DNA from: Arthrobacter sp. zg-Y238
GTDB lineage: Bacteria; Actinomycetota; Actinomycetes; Actinomycetales; Micrococcaceae
Assembly (NCBI RefSeq): GCF_024385525.1
Contig: NZ_JANFLU010000001.1
Span: forward strand, 62,001-126,000
DNA length: 64,000 nucleotides
Reading direction: 5' to 3'
A program made the position numbers and the translations under genes. Under the pieces are notes generated by a model. That model worked only from the letters and a program-made list of their open reading frames with translations, was not told the DNA's origin and ran no database searches. Of the stretch, positions 42,076-50,893 are shown piece by piece (positions within the stretch are counted from its first letter, which is position 1; each line of letters starts with the position of its first letter).

Positions 42076-42258
42076 CTATTTATTCTCTTCTTCACTCGGT
42101 TTTTCCAAAGCTTCATGGTCTACACTCTGGTCAGCTTCCCGTTCTGCCTCGGCAAGGGCCTGCCGCTCCGACCGGTCCGAGTTAAGCAGGGCCCGCATCA
42201 CGAAATAAAAGAGAGCTGCAACACAAATTGACGGCAGGAGGACTTCTACATATTCCAT
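42076..42258 (-). CDS. Small single-pass membrane protein
   Basis: A 60-residue protein with one hydrophobic helix (residues 6-26, VLLPSICVAALFYFVMRALL) and a charged, acidic helical tail rich in Glu. It follows the lysS-side terminus closely: the stop of lysS is at 42261 on the same strand, with only two bases between. Such a small gene between lysS and lsr2 is a common arrangement in Arthrobacter-like genomes. No function is known. Confidence 0.75.
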   Translation of the reverse strand: MEYVEVLLPSICVAALFYFVMRALLNSDRSERQALAEAEREADQSVDHEALEKPSEEENK

Positions 42259-42260
42259 GG

Positions 42261-43763
42261 CTAACCCAATTCCGGCTTAAGGAGGGGGAACAGAATTGTT
42301 TCCCTGATTCCGGTATTCGTGAAAAGCATCACAAGGCGGTCAATTCCAAGGCCGATCCCGCCCATCGGAGGGGCACCATATTCCAGTGCCCGCAGGAAGT
42401 CTTCGTCCAGGGCCATGGCCTCGTCATCGCCGCCGGCCGCCAGCAGGGACTGCTCGGTGAGGCGTTCACGCTGGATAACCGGGTCAATCAGTTCCGAGAA
42501 TGCCGTACCGCGTTCCATGCCGCCGATGATGAGGTCCCAGGCCTCGATCAGGCGGGGATCCTCGCGGTTCGGACGGGCGAGCGGCTGCGCCGAGGGCGGG
42601 TAGTCGTACACGAAGGTCGGCTGCAGCAGCGTCGGCTCAACAATTTCGCCGAATAGTTCAATAACCAGCTTTTCCGCGTCCCACTTCGGATCCACCTTCA
42701 CGCCGTGCTTTTCCGCAACATCGCGGAGCACGGCGGCGTCGGTATCCGGGGTGATCTGCATGCCCACTGCTTCGGACAGGCCTGGGTAGACGCTCAGCCA
42801 GCGCCACTCGCCGTCCAGGTCAATGGTGCCGGCAGCAGTTTCGATCTTCCGGCTGCCCATGAGGTCCGCGCAGTGCAGGATGATTTCCTTCATCCGCTCG
42901 GCCATCACAAACTGGTCCGCGTAGGCCTCGTAGCATTCCAGCGTGGTGAATTCGGGGGAATGCGTGGAGTCCACGCCCTCGTTGCGGAAAATGCGCCCGA
43001 TTTCGAACACCCGCTCAATCCCGCCCACCACTGCACGCTTGAGGTACAGCTCCGTGGCGATGCGCAGGGTCATCTTCTGGTCGAAGGCGTTCAGGTGAGT
43101 TTCGAACGGCCGGGCAGCGGCACCGCCGTGCACCAGCTGCAGCATGGGGGTTTCCACCTCCACATAGCCGTGTCCGTGCAGGGTGTCGCGGACTCCGCGG
43201 ATGACTGCCGCGCGCTTGTAGACCATGTCCCGCGCTTCGTCGCGCACCATCAGGTCCACGTAGCGCTGGCGGACGCGGGTTTCCTCGCTCAGTCCGGCGT
43301 GCAGCACCGGCAGCGGGCGCAGGGCCTTGGAGGCCATCGACCAGGACTGGGCCATCACCGAGAGTTCACCGCGGCGGGAAGAGATAACCTCTCCGCGGAT
43401 AAAGACGATGTCGCCCAGGTCCACCAGCGACTTCCAGTCCGCCAGGGATTCCTCGCCGACAACGGCGAGGCTCAGCATGGCCTGCAGCCGGGTTCCGTTG
43501 CCTTCCTGCAGGGTGGCGAAGCAGAGCTTTCCGGTGTTGCGGATGAACACCACGCGGCCGGTAACGCCCACGGTCTCGCCGCTGGCTTCGTCGGCCTCGA
43601 GGTGGCCGAACTTTTCGCGTACTTCCTTGAGGGAGGCGGTGCGTTCCACCCCTACCGGGTAGGCCTCATCCCCCCGGTCGATGAGCCGCGCACGCTTCTC
43701 GGCACGGATGCGCATCTGTTCGGAGGTGTCTGCGGCTTCGGGAACGGGGTTAGATGTGGTCAC
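42261..43763 (-). CDS. lysS: Lysine-tRNA ligase (class II)
   Basis: A 500-residue class IIb synthetase charging tRNA-Lys. The OB-fold anticodon domain contains VTGRVVFIRNTGKLCFA. The catalytic core has motif 2 FRNEGVDSTHSPEFTTLE and motif 3 GGIGLGIDRLVMLFT. GTG at 43763 gives a normal N-terminus; no Shine-Dalgarno is seen, and TAAACT lies only eight bases upstream, so the message may be leaderless. The tRNA-Lys(UUU) in this window at 22.8 kb is one of its substrates. Confidence 0.96.
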   Translation of the reverse strand: MTTSNPVPEAADTSEQMRIRAEKRARLIDRGDEAYPVGVERTASLKEVREKFGHLEADEASGETVGVTGRVVFIRNTGKLCFATLQEGNGTRLQAMLSLAVVGEESLADWKSLVDLGDIVFIRGEVISSRRGELSVMAQSWSMASKALRPLPVLHAGLSEETRVRQRYVDLMVRDEARDMVYKRAAVIRGVRDTLHGHGYVEVETPMLQLVHGGAAARPFETHLNAFDQKMTLRIATELYLKRAVVGGIERVFEIGRIFRNEGVDSTHSPEFTTLECYEAYADQFVMAERMKEIILHCADLMGSRKIETAAGTIDLDGEWRWLSVYPGLSEAVGMQITPDTDAAVLRDVAEKHGVKVDPKWDAEKLVIELFGEIVEPTLLQPTFVYDYPPSAQPLARPNREDPRLIEAWDLIIGGMERGTAFSELIDPVIQRERLTEQSLLAAGGDDEAMALDEDFLRALEYGAPPMGGIGLGIDRLVMLFTNTGIRETILFPLLKPELG

Positions 43764-43853
43764 GGTTATTAAGTTTACAGAGCAAAGCGCCGCTCCCGGT
43801 TCCTGCGCTCCATGCACCCGCCCCCGGGCATGCACGGAGCACAGGTACTTTGG

Positions 43854-44753
43854 CTACGGCAGCAGGGTGTTGTCGATCAGGCGGACCGGGCCTACCCGTG
43901 CAGCCAGCAGCGCCAGCGCGGTTCCGGCCAGTGGTTCGCCGGCAGTTCCAGCGAGCGGTTCAAGGGTCTGCGGGTCCACCACCTCGAAGTAGTCCAGTTC
44001 CACTCCGGGCTGCGACGAGACGAGCTCGACGGCGTCGGGCAGGCCCAGGGGCTGCCCCGCCGCAGCGCGTTCCTTCAGCAGGTTCAGCGCCCGGGACAGC
44101 ACCAGTGCCGCCTGCCGCTGGCCGGCGTCGAGGAAGCGGTTACGGCTGGATTCGGCGAGGCCGTCGGCCGCCCGGACAATCGGCACACCGGTGACCTCCA
44201 CGTCGAAGTTGAGGTCCGAGACCATCCGCCGGATCAGGGCCACCTGCTGGGCGTCCTTCTGCCCGAAGTAGGCCCGGAAGCGCGCCGGTACCCGCGGAGC
44301 TGCCAGGTGGAAGAGCTTGGCAACCACGGTCAGCACGCCGTCGAAGTGTCCCGGGCGGACGGCACCCTCCCAGCGGGTACCCATGGTGCCGGCGCTCACG
44401 CGGACCAGCGGCGCTCCACCGGGGTACATTTCGGCCTCGGACGGGGCGAAAACGAGGTCCACCCCGGCGCGGCCCAGGAGCTCCAGGTCCGCATCGAGGG
44501 TGCGGGGGTACCGCTGGAGGTCCGCCGGGTCGTCGAACTGGAGGGGATTGACGAACACCGAGGCGGTGACGACGTCGTTGTCCGCCCGCGCGGCGCCCAT
44601 CAGGGAGGCGTGCCCTTCGTGCAGGGCCCCCATGGTGGGAACCAGTGCGAGGGAGGGAATGCGGGAGGGGTTGGCTGCGGCCGCTTTTTCGAGCAGCTCC
44701 TCGGTGGCGGAGCGCAGTTCGGCAGCGGTGGTGACGAGGCGGGGGGTGTTCAA
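43854..44753 (-). CDS. panC: Pantothenate synthetase
   Basis: Joins pantoate and beta-alanine using ATP, the last step of pantothenate synthesis. The 299 residues contain the nucleotide-binding [14 protein letters not shown] (HxGH), FVNPLQF, and a KDAQQVALI motif equivalent to KMSKS. The start is TTG with AAGGACAG upstream. panC follows the DUF2520 gene by 47 bases, a typical actinobacterial pairing with a dehydrogenase-like protein. Confidence 0.96.
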   Translation of the reverse strand: MNTPRLVTTAAELRSATEELLEKAAAANPSRIPSLALVPTMGALHEGHASLMGAARADNDVVTASVFVNPLQFDDPADLQRYPRTLDADLELLGRAGVDLVFAPSEAEMYPGGAPLVRVSAGTMGTRWEGAVRPGHFDGVLTVVAKLFHLAAPRVPARFRAYFGQKDAQQVALIRRMVSDLNFDVEVTGVPIVRAADGLAESSRNRFLDAGQRQAALVLSRALNLLKERAAAGQPLGLPDAVELVSSQPGVELDYFEVVDPQTLEPLAGTAGEPLAGTALALLAARVGPVRLIDNTLLP

Positions 44754-44800
44754 AACTGTCCTTCTATGGGGTTCGTGCGATGGGGGGGGCGTTCGGATGT

Positions 44801-45721
44801 TCAGGGTTCCTGCGGGTCCCGAAGGGCGGCCAGGATGGCTTCGCCCTGCTGGGGAGTGAGCAGTCCGCGGTCAACGGCCCGGGAGGCGGTTGCGGCGGAC
44901 AGCGCGGCGTAGGCGGCGCGGAGGTCCTCCGTGCCTGCCTCGGCAAGGGCGCGGGTATGTGCGGACACGGTGCCGACGTCGCCCCGGGCAACCGGGCCGG
45001 TGAGGGCCCCCTCGCCGGAGGCCAGCGCGTTTTCCAGCGACGCGCGCATGAGCGGCCCCAGGAGCCGGTCCGGATGTTCGACGCCGAGGCCGGCCAGCAG
45101 CTGCGTGGACTGGGAGGCGAGGGTGACCAGGTGGTTGGAGGCGTGGGCGAGGGCCGCGTGGTAGAGCACCCGGTCCGCTTCGTCGATGACCACCGGTTCG
45201 GCGCCCATCTCCACCACGAGTGCCTGGGCGATCGGCAGGACGGCGGCGGGGGCGCTGATGCCGAAGGAGCAGTCCGCCAGCCGGGTCAGGTCCAGGCTCA
45301 TCCCGGTGAAGGTCATGGCCGGGTGCAGTGCAAGGGGAATGGCGCCCGCTGCCCGGGCCGGGGCAAGGATTTCCGTGCCGAACCGCCCCGAGGTGTGGGC
45401 TACCAACTGCCCTGCCTGCCAGGCGCCGGTTTTCGCCAGCCCGGAGACCAGCGGACCCAGGGCGTCGTCCGGAACGGCGAGCAGGACCAGTTCCGAGCGT
45501 TCCACGATGTCCGGAATCTCAAGGATCGGCACTCCGGGAAGCAGGTTTTCCGCCCGTTCGCGGCTGGCGTCGGACACCGCGGAAACGCCGACGACGGCGT
45601 GCTCGGCTGCGCGCAGGGCAGCACCGAGGACGGCACCGACGCGGCCTGCACCGATGACGCCGACCCCCAGCCGGCCGCGGCGCCGGCGTTCTTCGACGCT
45701 GGCTGAATCAGCGGTGTTCAT
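44801..45721 (-). CDS. DUF2520 Rossmann-fold dehydrogenase-like protein
   Basis: A 306-residue protein. The N-terminal NAD(P)-binding domain has [16 protein letters not shown]. The C-terminal DUF2520 helical domain contains [10 protein letters not shown] and [12 protein letters not shown], as in the ketopantoate-reductase/P5C-reductase-like superfamily. Its position before panC has suggested a pantoate-related role; no activity is proven. ATG at 45721 is the first credible start; it overlaps the PH-domain gene by 14 bases. Confidence 0.88.
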   Translation of the reverse strand: MNTADSASVEERRRRGRLGVGVIGAGRVGAVLGAALRAAEHAVVGVSAVSDASRERAENLLPGVPILEIPDIVERSELVLLAVPDDALGPLVSGLAKTGAWQAGQLVAHTSGRFGTEILAPARAAGAIPLALHPAMTFTGMSLDLTRLADCSFGISAPAAVLPIAQALVVEMGAEPVVIDEADRVLYHAALAHASNHLVTLASQSTQLLAGLGVEHPDRLLGPLMRASLENALASGEGALTGPVARGDVGTVSAHTRALAEAGTEDLRAAYAALSAATASRAVDRGLLTPQQGEAILAALRDPQEP

Positions 45722-47366
45722 GGGGAGGCTCCTCCTTGGAGACGGGTGGTGGCATAACCGGGGTGGGCGGCGGGTTGGCAGAGCTGGGCGGCGGGTTGGC
45801 AGAGCCGGGCGGCGGGATGGCAGAGCCGGGCGGCGGGGCGGCTGGGGCCGGGTTCGTGGCGGCAGGTGCGGACTTTGCCAGGGAAGGGCCGGTGCCGCGC
45901 AGCCACTGCTCCGGGAGGTCCCGGCGGCGGGCGGTCCGGGCACGCTGCGCCTGTTCGTGGAGCAGTTGCCGGGCGGTGTCCGCATCGATTTCCACCACTC
46001 GAGGGGAAACCGGTCCGGGCGTGGAGTGCAGGACCAGGTCCGCCAGGCGCAGGCGGCGGGCCACCGGGCCCTGTTCCAGGGCGAGTGACTGGGTCCTGCT
46101 GTGCGGAACCACCTGAAGTGACCGCCACAGGAATCCGTGCCGGGACAGGAGGGCGGTCTCCGTGACCAGGTAGCCGTTCCGCCGCCGGGAAAGCGGGGAC
46201 AGCCAGCGGGCACGCCGCGGCGAGACGGTGAAGCCCGCTGCCGGGCCGGTCCCGTTCATGCCTGCGGTGAACACCCCCACCGGATCCTCGGTTCCGGGAT
46301 CGGGCACAACCAGGGCCAGCATCCGCAGGACCTCCTCCGAGGTACCCGCGGGCAGCAGCCGGGTACGCGCCGATGATTCGCCGTCGGAACCCGCTCCGTA
46401 CCCGGCGACATTCACTGAAATCGAATACCACCCAGTGATCCGCCAAAGCGGCGGCTGCCGAACGGCCAGGGCCTGGATCCGGCCGGGCGGTACGGTCTGC
46501 GCGCGGGTGTCCAGCAGTCCGGAGCGGATCCTGATGCCCTCCCGTGACACGGAGGCGCGGAAGTTGAACCCCGAACTGAACAGGCCCCAGTACGCGCTGC
46601 CGAAACCGAAAATGATGGGCACCATGGCGGCGATGGACGCGGCCTCTCCCGTGAGGGCGGTCAGGACAATTACTGCCGCGACGGCCAGTATCAAAAAGAC
46701 GGTGGTCCCGGACAGCAATACGGAGGCAATCACGCGTCCGGCCGACAGAGCCAGCACCTGCTGTTCGCCAGGCACCGTTGCGTCGTCACCGGTGCCGCTG
46801 CCGCCGTCGGACTGTTTTTCGTCGGCACCGGAGGCGTCGTTCAGGATCCGTGCCCGAAGCTGTTGTGCGTCCGGCAGGCGGAGGAACGCCAGGCGCACTG
46901 CGGACTCACCGGCGTCGGCTACCTCAAAACGCAGTTCGGCCAGCCCGAAAATCCGTGCGAGCAAGGGCTGGACAATGTCGATGGCCTGTACCCGGTCCAG
47001 CCGGGCCTGGCGTTGGCGGCGCACCACCACGCCCGAACGTACCCGGATGTGATCATGGGTGAGCTGGTAGCGCGTAAACCACCAGGACAGGAAGAAGGCG
47101 CCGGCAATAACCACCAGGGCGATCCCCAGCGCCAGGACTGTCCAGAACAGTGCCCTGCCTGCGGGCAGGTCCATGCCGCCGCCGGAGAACCACGACTCCA
47201 CCTGGTCCCTGCCCACGAAATAGGCGAGGGCGGCCAATGCTATCCAGCCGCGGACCAGCGGGGAGACCGGGTGCACCCTTTTCCACTCGGGTTCGGTCCG
47301 GGTTGCCGGATCTGTGCCGGCGGTTCCGGGATCCTCGCCCGGAACGCGAGCGGCGCCGGTGGTCAC
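45708..47366 (-). CDS. PH-domain (YdbT-like) membrane protein with proline-rich tail
   Basis: A 552-residue protein built of repeated bPH2 (bacterial pleckstrin-homology) domains, each following membrane helices: helices near residues 35-100, PH module 1 with RSGVVVRRQRQARLDRVQAI, further helices near 215-265, and later modules with RIRSGLLDTRAQTVPPGRIQ and SRHGFLWRSLQVVPHSRTQ. The tail after about residue 500 is Pro/Ala-rich with heptad repeats. GTG at 47366 overlaps the previous stop (GTGA). It is the large partner of the YdbS-like gene before it. Function unknown. Confidence 0.85.
   Translation of the reverse strand: MTTGAARVPGEDPGTAGTDPATRTEPEWKRVHPVSPLVRGWIALAALAYFVGRDQVESWFSGGGMDLPAGRALFWTVLALGIALVVIAGAFFLSWWFTRYQLTHDHIRVRSGVVVRRQRQARLDRVQAIDIVQPLLARIFGLAELRFEVADAGESAVRLAFLRLPDAQQLRARILNDASGADEKQSDGGSGTGDDATVPGEQQVLALSAGRVIASVLLSGTTVFLILAVAAVIVLTALTGEAASIAAMVPIIFGFGSAYWGLFSSGFNFRASVSREGIRIRSGLLDTRAQTVPPGRIQALAVRQPPLWRITGWYSISVNVAGYGAGSDGESSARTRLLPAGTSEEVLRMLALVVPDPGTEDPVGVFTAGMNGTGPAAGFTVSPRRARWLSPLSRRRNGYLVTETALLSRHGFLWRSLQVVPHSRTQSLALEQGPVARRLRLADLVLHSTPGPVSPRVVEIDADTARQLLHEQAQRARTARRRDLPEQWLRGTGPSLAKSAPAATNPAPAAPPPGSAIPPPGSANPPPSSANPPPTPVMPPPVSKEEPPHEHR
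45765..45848 (-). repeat. 21-bp tandem repeat in the PH-protein tail
   Basis: Units starting at 45765, 45786, 45807 and 45828 repeat a 21-base sequence, the first three nearly identical and the fourth diverged. On the minus strand they encode a repeated heptad of the type PPGSANP. The copy number is likely to vary between strains. Confidence 0.85.
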
Positions 47367-47875
47367 AGCCCGGCCAGCTGCGCTTCGCCGCGGGCGGACA
47401 AGTGCTCCCGCAGGCGGGCACCCTCGTCGGTCGGCAGCCCGGCAATGCCGGCGTTGGTGCCCGGGGCGGCGGTATGGAGTTTCAGCGTGCACAGCCCGAA
47501 GGCCCGTTCCAGGGGTCCCACTGCGACGTCCACGTACTGCATCCGGCCGTAGGGAACCACCAGGGTGCGCTGGAAGAAGATGCCCCGGCGAAGCAGCAGG
47601 TCCTCGTTGCGCTCGGCGTAACCGATCGCACGGACCTGGCGGGGAAGCAGGAGTCCGCGCCACAGCAGGGTTACGGCAAAGAAGATGGGCAGCCCCCACG
47701 CCAGCCACGCCGGATAGCCGGGCCAGATCCCGGTGAGGCGCAGCACCAGCGGAAGGCCGGTCACGACCAGCGTGATCACGGTTTCAATGCCCCAGCTCAG
47801 CAGCCTCAGCCGCAGGTACTTCGGCGAGACGCGCTGCCACTGCACCGCTGAGGGGTCAATAGCCTCGCTAGGCAT
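47363..47875 (-). CDS. PH-domain (YdbS-like) membrane protein
   Basis: A 170-residue protein with two membrane helices (about 25-70) and one bPH2 domain, seen as RNEDLLLRRGIFFQRTLVVP and YGRMQYVDVAVGPLERAFGL. It is the short member of the YdbS-YdbT pair and is coupled to the long member by a GTGA overlap. ATG at 47875 lies within the end of the DUF3180 gene (eight-base overlap). Its role is unknown; the pair is conserved beside the folate genes in this order in many actinobacteria. Confidence 0.88.
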   Translation of the reverse strand: MPSEAIDPSAVQWQRVSPKYLRLRLLSWGIETVITLVVTGLPLVLRLTGIWPGYPAWLAWGLPIFFAVTLLWRGLLLPRQVRAIGYAERNEDLLLRRGIFFQRTLVVPYGRMQYVDVAVGPLERAFGLCTLKLHTAAPGTNAGIAGLPTDEGARLREHLSARGEAQLAGL

Positions 47876-48404
47876 ATTCTCCACCATCCCCCGCACCATC
47901 CCCCTTGCCGTTCACCGTGCCGTTCCCCGCTCCGCCTCCGGAGCCGGGCCCGGTGCCGTCCTTGTCGACAGGGGGCAGCTTACAGAACCGCTCTACGGTA
48001 AGCCCCGTGGCAATCATCAGGATCCCGCCTACGCTGACCGCGAGGGCGGACCAGGTACCCGCGTGGCCCGGCCGCAGCGACCACAGGGGCAGCTGGGTGA
48101 GGAAGATTGCGGCATGCCAGCCAAGCAGCAGGGCGCCGGCGTAGGCGAGTGCCTGCGCCAGGACAACCGTACGGGCGGCCGCAAGGGGATCCAGATTCCG
48201 GTCCCGCCGGCCGTTACGCCAACTGCGCACCCGCAGTCCGAGGAAGAGGGTGGCACCGGCCACCAGGATGATGGCCACCAGCGCCACCGAGCTCAACACG
48301 GGTGCTGGATAGCCGTTTTCCGACAGGAAGAAGTTCGCGGCCCAGCCCACAACGCCGGCAACGAGGCCGATGACGGCCAGCCACCGGTATTGGATGCTGC
48401 TCAC
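47868..48404 (-). CDS. DUF3180 membrane protein
   Basis: A 178-residue actinobacterial membrane protein with four helices: WLAVIGLVAGVVGWAANFFL, VLSSVALVAIILVAGATLFL, LAQALAYAGALLLGWHAAIF and WSALAVSVGGILMIATGL. The C-terminus is Gly/Asp-rich and disordered. GTG at 48404 lies four bases after the folK stop. The family typically follows folK. Function unknown. Confidence 0.88.
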   Translation of the reverse strand: MSSIQYRWLAVIGLVAGVVGWAANFFLSENGYPAPVLSSVALVAIILVAGATLFLGLRVRSWRNGRRDRNLDPLAAARTVVLAQALAYAGALLLGWHAAIFLTQLPLWSLRPGHAGTWSALAVSVGGILMIATGLTVERFCKLPPVDKDGTGPGSGGGAGNGTVNGKGDGAGDGGEYA

Positions 48405-48408
48405 GAGC

Positions 48409-48900
48409 TCATTCTCCTTCGAAGACTTCGAGTCCGGGAAGGTCCTCGGCACGGGCGGCCAACTCGGCCACGGGCACCGAATCCAGCCGGGCGTCGGGTT
48501 CCATCCAGGCCCAGGGCTGCAGGACGAAGGCCCTCGTCGCTGCACGGGGGTGCGGAATGATGAGGTCCTCATCATTCAGGTGCAGGTCCCCGTACGTGAT
48601 GATGTCGACGTCGAGGGTCCTCGGACCCCACCGGACAATGCGTTCCCGGTGGTGGCGTGCCTCGACGGCCTGGCAGTGCGCCAGCAGGGCGTGCGGTTCG
48701 AGTTCGGTTTCGATCGCCACCACGAGGTTGAGGTAGTCAGGCTGTTCAGGGCCGCCGACCGGACGTGTGCGGACTACGGGGGAAACGGCGCTCAGCCGTA
48801 CCTGCGGATGGTCGGCCAGCTCCGCTACCGCTGCGGAGAGAGTGTCCCGGCTTTCCCCGAGGTTGCTTCCGAGGGCAAGGACGGAATGGACGGCACTCAT
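48409..48900 (-). CDS. folK: 2-amino-4-hydroxy-6-hydroxymethyldihydropteridine diphosphokinase
   Basis: Activates the pterin with pyrophosphate from ATP before FolP acts. The 163 residues contain ALGSNLGES at the start, PVVRTRPVGGPEQPDYLNLV, and the signature RWGPRTLDVDIITYG with the two Mg-binding aspartates. It overlaps folB by four bases (ATGA). Part of folE-folP-folB-folK. Confidence 0.96.
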   Translation of the reverse strand: MSAVHSVLALGSNLGESRDTLSAAVAELADHPQVRLSAVSPVVRTRPVGGPEQPDYLNLVVAIETELEPHALLAHCQAVEARHHRERIVRWGPRTLDVDIITYGDLHLNDEDLIIPHPRAATRAFVLQPWAWMEPDARLDSVPVAELAARAEDLPGLEVFEGE

Positions 48901-49292
48901 GCGCGCTCCCGGTGGATAGTGACCGCAACATCGCCGAACTGCACCGTGATCGGTGCCTTCGGCTTATGCACGGTGACCTCGACTGCGGCAAGGACGGAGA
49001 AGGAAGCAAGGACGGCGTCCGCAATCCGGGCCGCCAGCGCCTCGATCAGGTTCAACGGTTCCCCGGTGATGATCTGCACCACGCGTTCGGCAACCTCGCC
49101 GTAATGCGCCGTCAGCGTCAGGTCATCCGTGGCCGCTGCCGGCCCCAGATCGGTGAACAGGACCAGATCCACAACGAAGGGCTGCCCGTCCCGCCGCTCG
49201 TGGGGAAAGACACCGTGGAAACCGGTGGCAGTGATGCCGCTTAGGGTGATCCGGTCCCTCAGCGCCGGTCCGGAAGCTCCCGTGCTCAGCAT
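48897..49292 (-). CDS. folB: Dihydroneopterin aldolase
   Basis: Cleaves dihydroneopterin to the 6-hydroxymethyl pterin and glycolaldehyde. The 131 residues form the T-fold: ITATGFHGVFPHERRDGQPF at the N-terminal part with the conserved Gly-x-x-x-E/R region, LTAHYGEVAERVVQ, and LIEALAARIAD. The start lies four bases after folP. Confidence 0.95.
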   Translation of the reverse strand: MLSTGASGPALRDRITLSGITATGFHGVFPHERRDGQPFVVDLVLFTDLGPAAATDDLTLTAHYGEVAERVVQIITGEPLNLIEALAARIADAVLASFSVLAAVEVTVHKPKAPITVQFGDVAVTIHRERA

Positions 49293-49296
49293 CCGG

Positions 49297-50202
49297 CTAC
49301 CCTTTCCAGGCTGCGGCGACTTTTACGGCGTCGAGGCTGGCCGGGACGTTGTGCACGCGCACTGCCCAGGCGCCGGCGGACGCCGCCAGTGCGGACACCG
49401 CGACCGTGGCGTTGTCTCGTTCCAGCGGCTGGGCCGCCTTCCCGTAGCTGGTGAGCAGCGAGCCGAGGAAACGCTTGCGGGATGCACCGATAAGCACGCG
49501 GTGGCCCAAGGCGTTGAGACGACTGATTCCGCGCAGCAGCTCCCAGTTCTGTTCGCCGTCCTTGGAGAAGCCCAGCCCGGGGTCGAGGATGATCTGTTCG
49601 GGGGCGGCACCGGCGGCGTAGAACCGGTCACGGACCTTCAGCATTTCCGCTGCCACCTCTTCGACGACGTCGGCGTAGCTGGCGTTGGGGTCATTGCTGC
49701 GGACATTGCCGCGGCTGTGCATCAGGATGTAGGAGACCCCCGTACGCGCAACAAGCCCGGGCATCTGAGGATCGGTTTCGGTGCCGGACACGTCATTGAT
49801 GATCGCGGCGCCGGCTTCAATCGCCTTTTCCGCCGTGGCGGCATTCATGGTGTCGATGCTGACGAGTGCCCCTGCACGGACCATGGCCTCGACCACGGGC
49901 AAGACCCGTGCCTGCTCCTCCTCCGGGGAGATGCGCACGGAGTCAGGCCGGGTGGATTCGCCGCCGACGTCGATGATGTCTGCGCCTTCGTAGTGCATCT
50001 TCAGGCCCGCACGGATGGCTGCGTCAGTATCGGCGAATTGCCCGCCGTCACTGAAGGAATCGGGGGTGACGTTCAGGACGCCCATGACCAGGGTGCGGTC
50101 GGCGGGAAGGTCGGAGAGCTTGCGCGCCTTGCGGGCGGGCCGCACTACGGGCAACGGGGAGGTTGCCGGGCCGGTGCCGGGTGCGGCAGCGAGTGAATCC
50201 AT
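49297..50202 (-). CDS. folP: Dihydropteroate synthase
   Basis: Joins the activated pterin to p-aminobenzoate; the target of sulfonamides. The 301 residues form a TIM barrel with the signatures MGVLNVTPDSFSDGG and DIIDVGGESTRPDS, then LDPGLGFSKDGEQN and GASRKRFLG. The first ~35 residues are an extra low-complexity lead. It starts seven bases after folE. Confidence 0.96.
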   Translation of the reverse strand: MDSLAAAPGTGPATSPLPVVRPARKARKLSDLPADRTLVMGVLNVTPDSFSDGGQFADTDAAIRAGLKMHYEGADIIDVGGESTRPDSVRISPEEEQARVLPVVEAMVRAGALVSIDTMNAATAEKAIEAGAAIINDVSGTETDPQMPGLVARTGVSYILMHSRGNVRSNDPNASYADVVEEVAAEMLKVRDRFYAAGAAPEQIILDPGLGFSKDGEQNWELLRGISRLNALGHRVLIGASRKRFLGSLLTSYGKAAQPLERDNATVAVSALAASAGAWAVRVHNVPASLDAVKVAAAWKG

Positions 50203-50209
50203 GGTGGTC

Positions 50210-50824
50210 CTATCGTCCTAGTATCAGGCTCATTGCTTCTGCGCGGGTCGCGGTCTCGCGCAGCTGGCCGCGCACCGCCGAGGTCACGGTCTTGGCGCCT
50301 GGCTTGCGTACCCCGCGCATCGACATGCACAGGTGCTCGCATTCAATAACCACTATGGCACCGCGGGGGGAAAGATTGGTCATCAGTGCGTCCACGATCT
50401 GGGTGGTCAACCGCTCCTGGACCTGGGGCCGGCGGGCGTAGATGTCAACCAGCCGGGCGAGCTTCGACAGTCCGGTCACTTTGCCCTCGTGGGAGGGGAT
50501 GTAGCCGATGTGCGCGGAGCCGTGGAAGGGCACCAGGTGGTGCTCGCAGGTGGAATAAAAGGGAATGTCCTTGACCAGGACCATTTCCTCATGGTCCAGG
50601 TCAAACGTGGTGGCCAGCAGGTCCGAGGGGCTCTGGTGCAGTCCGGCGAAAATCTCGGTGTAGGACTTAGCCACCCTGCTGGGGGTTTCCCGTAAACCGT
50701 CACGGTCCGGGTCCTCCCCGATCGCGAGGAGGATCTCCCGGACCGCGCGTTCAATCCTTGGCCGATCCACCGGGGAATCCGCTGCCGCTACGGCGGTCAG
50801 TAGGTCATCATCGAAATCCGTCAC
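50210..50824 (-). CDS. folE: GTP cyclohydrolase I
   Basis: First step of folate synthesis, GTP to dihydroneopterin triphosphate. The 204 residues contain the zinc ligand region [34 protein letters not shown], and the late cysteine in [10 protein letters not shown]. The start is GTG. It lies 69 bases after ftsH, with a GC hairpin between. Confidence 0.97.
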   Translation of the reverse strand: MTDFDDDLLTAVAAADSPVDRPRIERAVREILLAIGEDPDRDGLRETPSRVAKSYTEIFAGLHQSPSDLLATTFDLDHEEMVLVKDIPFYSTCEHHLVPFHGSAHIGYIPSHEGKVTGLSKLARLVDIYARRPQVQERLTTQIVDALMTNLSPRGAIVVIECEHLCMSMRGVRKPGAKTVTSAVRGQLRETATRAEAMSLILGR

Positions 50825-50867
50825 TGGTCGATCCTATCGCGCCGGCACTTCGTTCCCCGGCGATGCC

Positions 50868-50889
50868 GGGCGGCCCCGCAGGGCCGCCC
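50868..50889 (-). terminator. GC hairpin between ftsH and folE
   Basis: GGGCGGCCC and GGGCCGCCC enclose CGCA just after the ftsH stop on the minus strand. There is no T-run, so it may only slow or partially stop transcription. Confidence 0.4.
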
Positions 50890-50893
50890 GGGC

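Noticed and set aside
47367-47708. 114-codon N-terminal extension of the large PH-domain protein
   Set aside because: It overlaps the short PH gene in another frame; GTG at 47366 is coupled to the previous stop.
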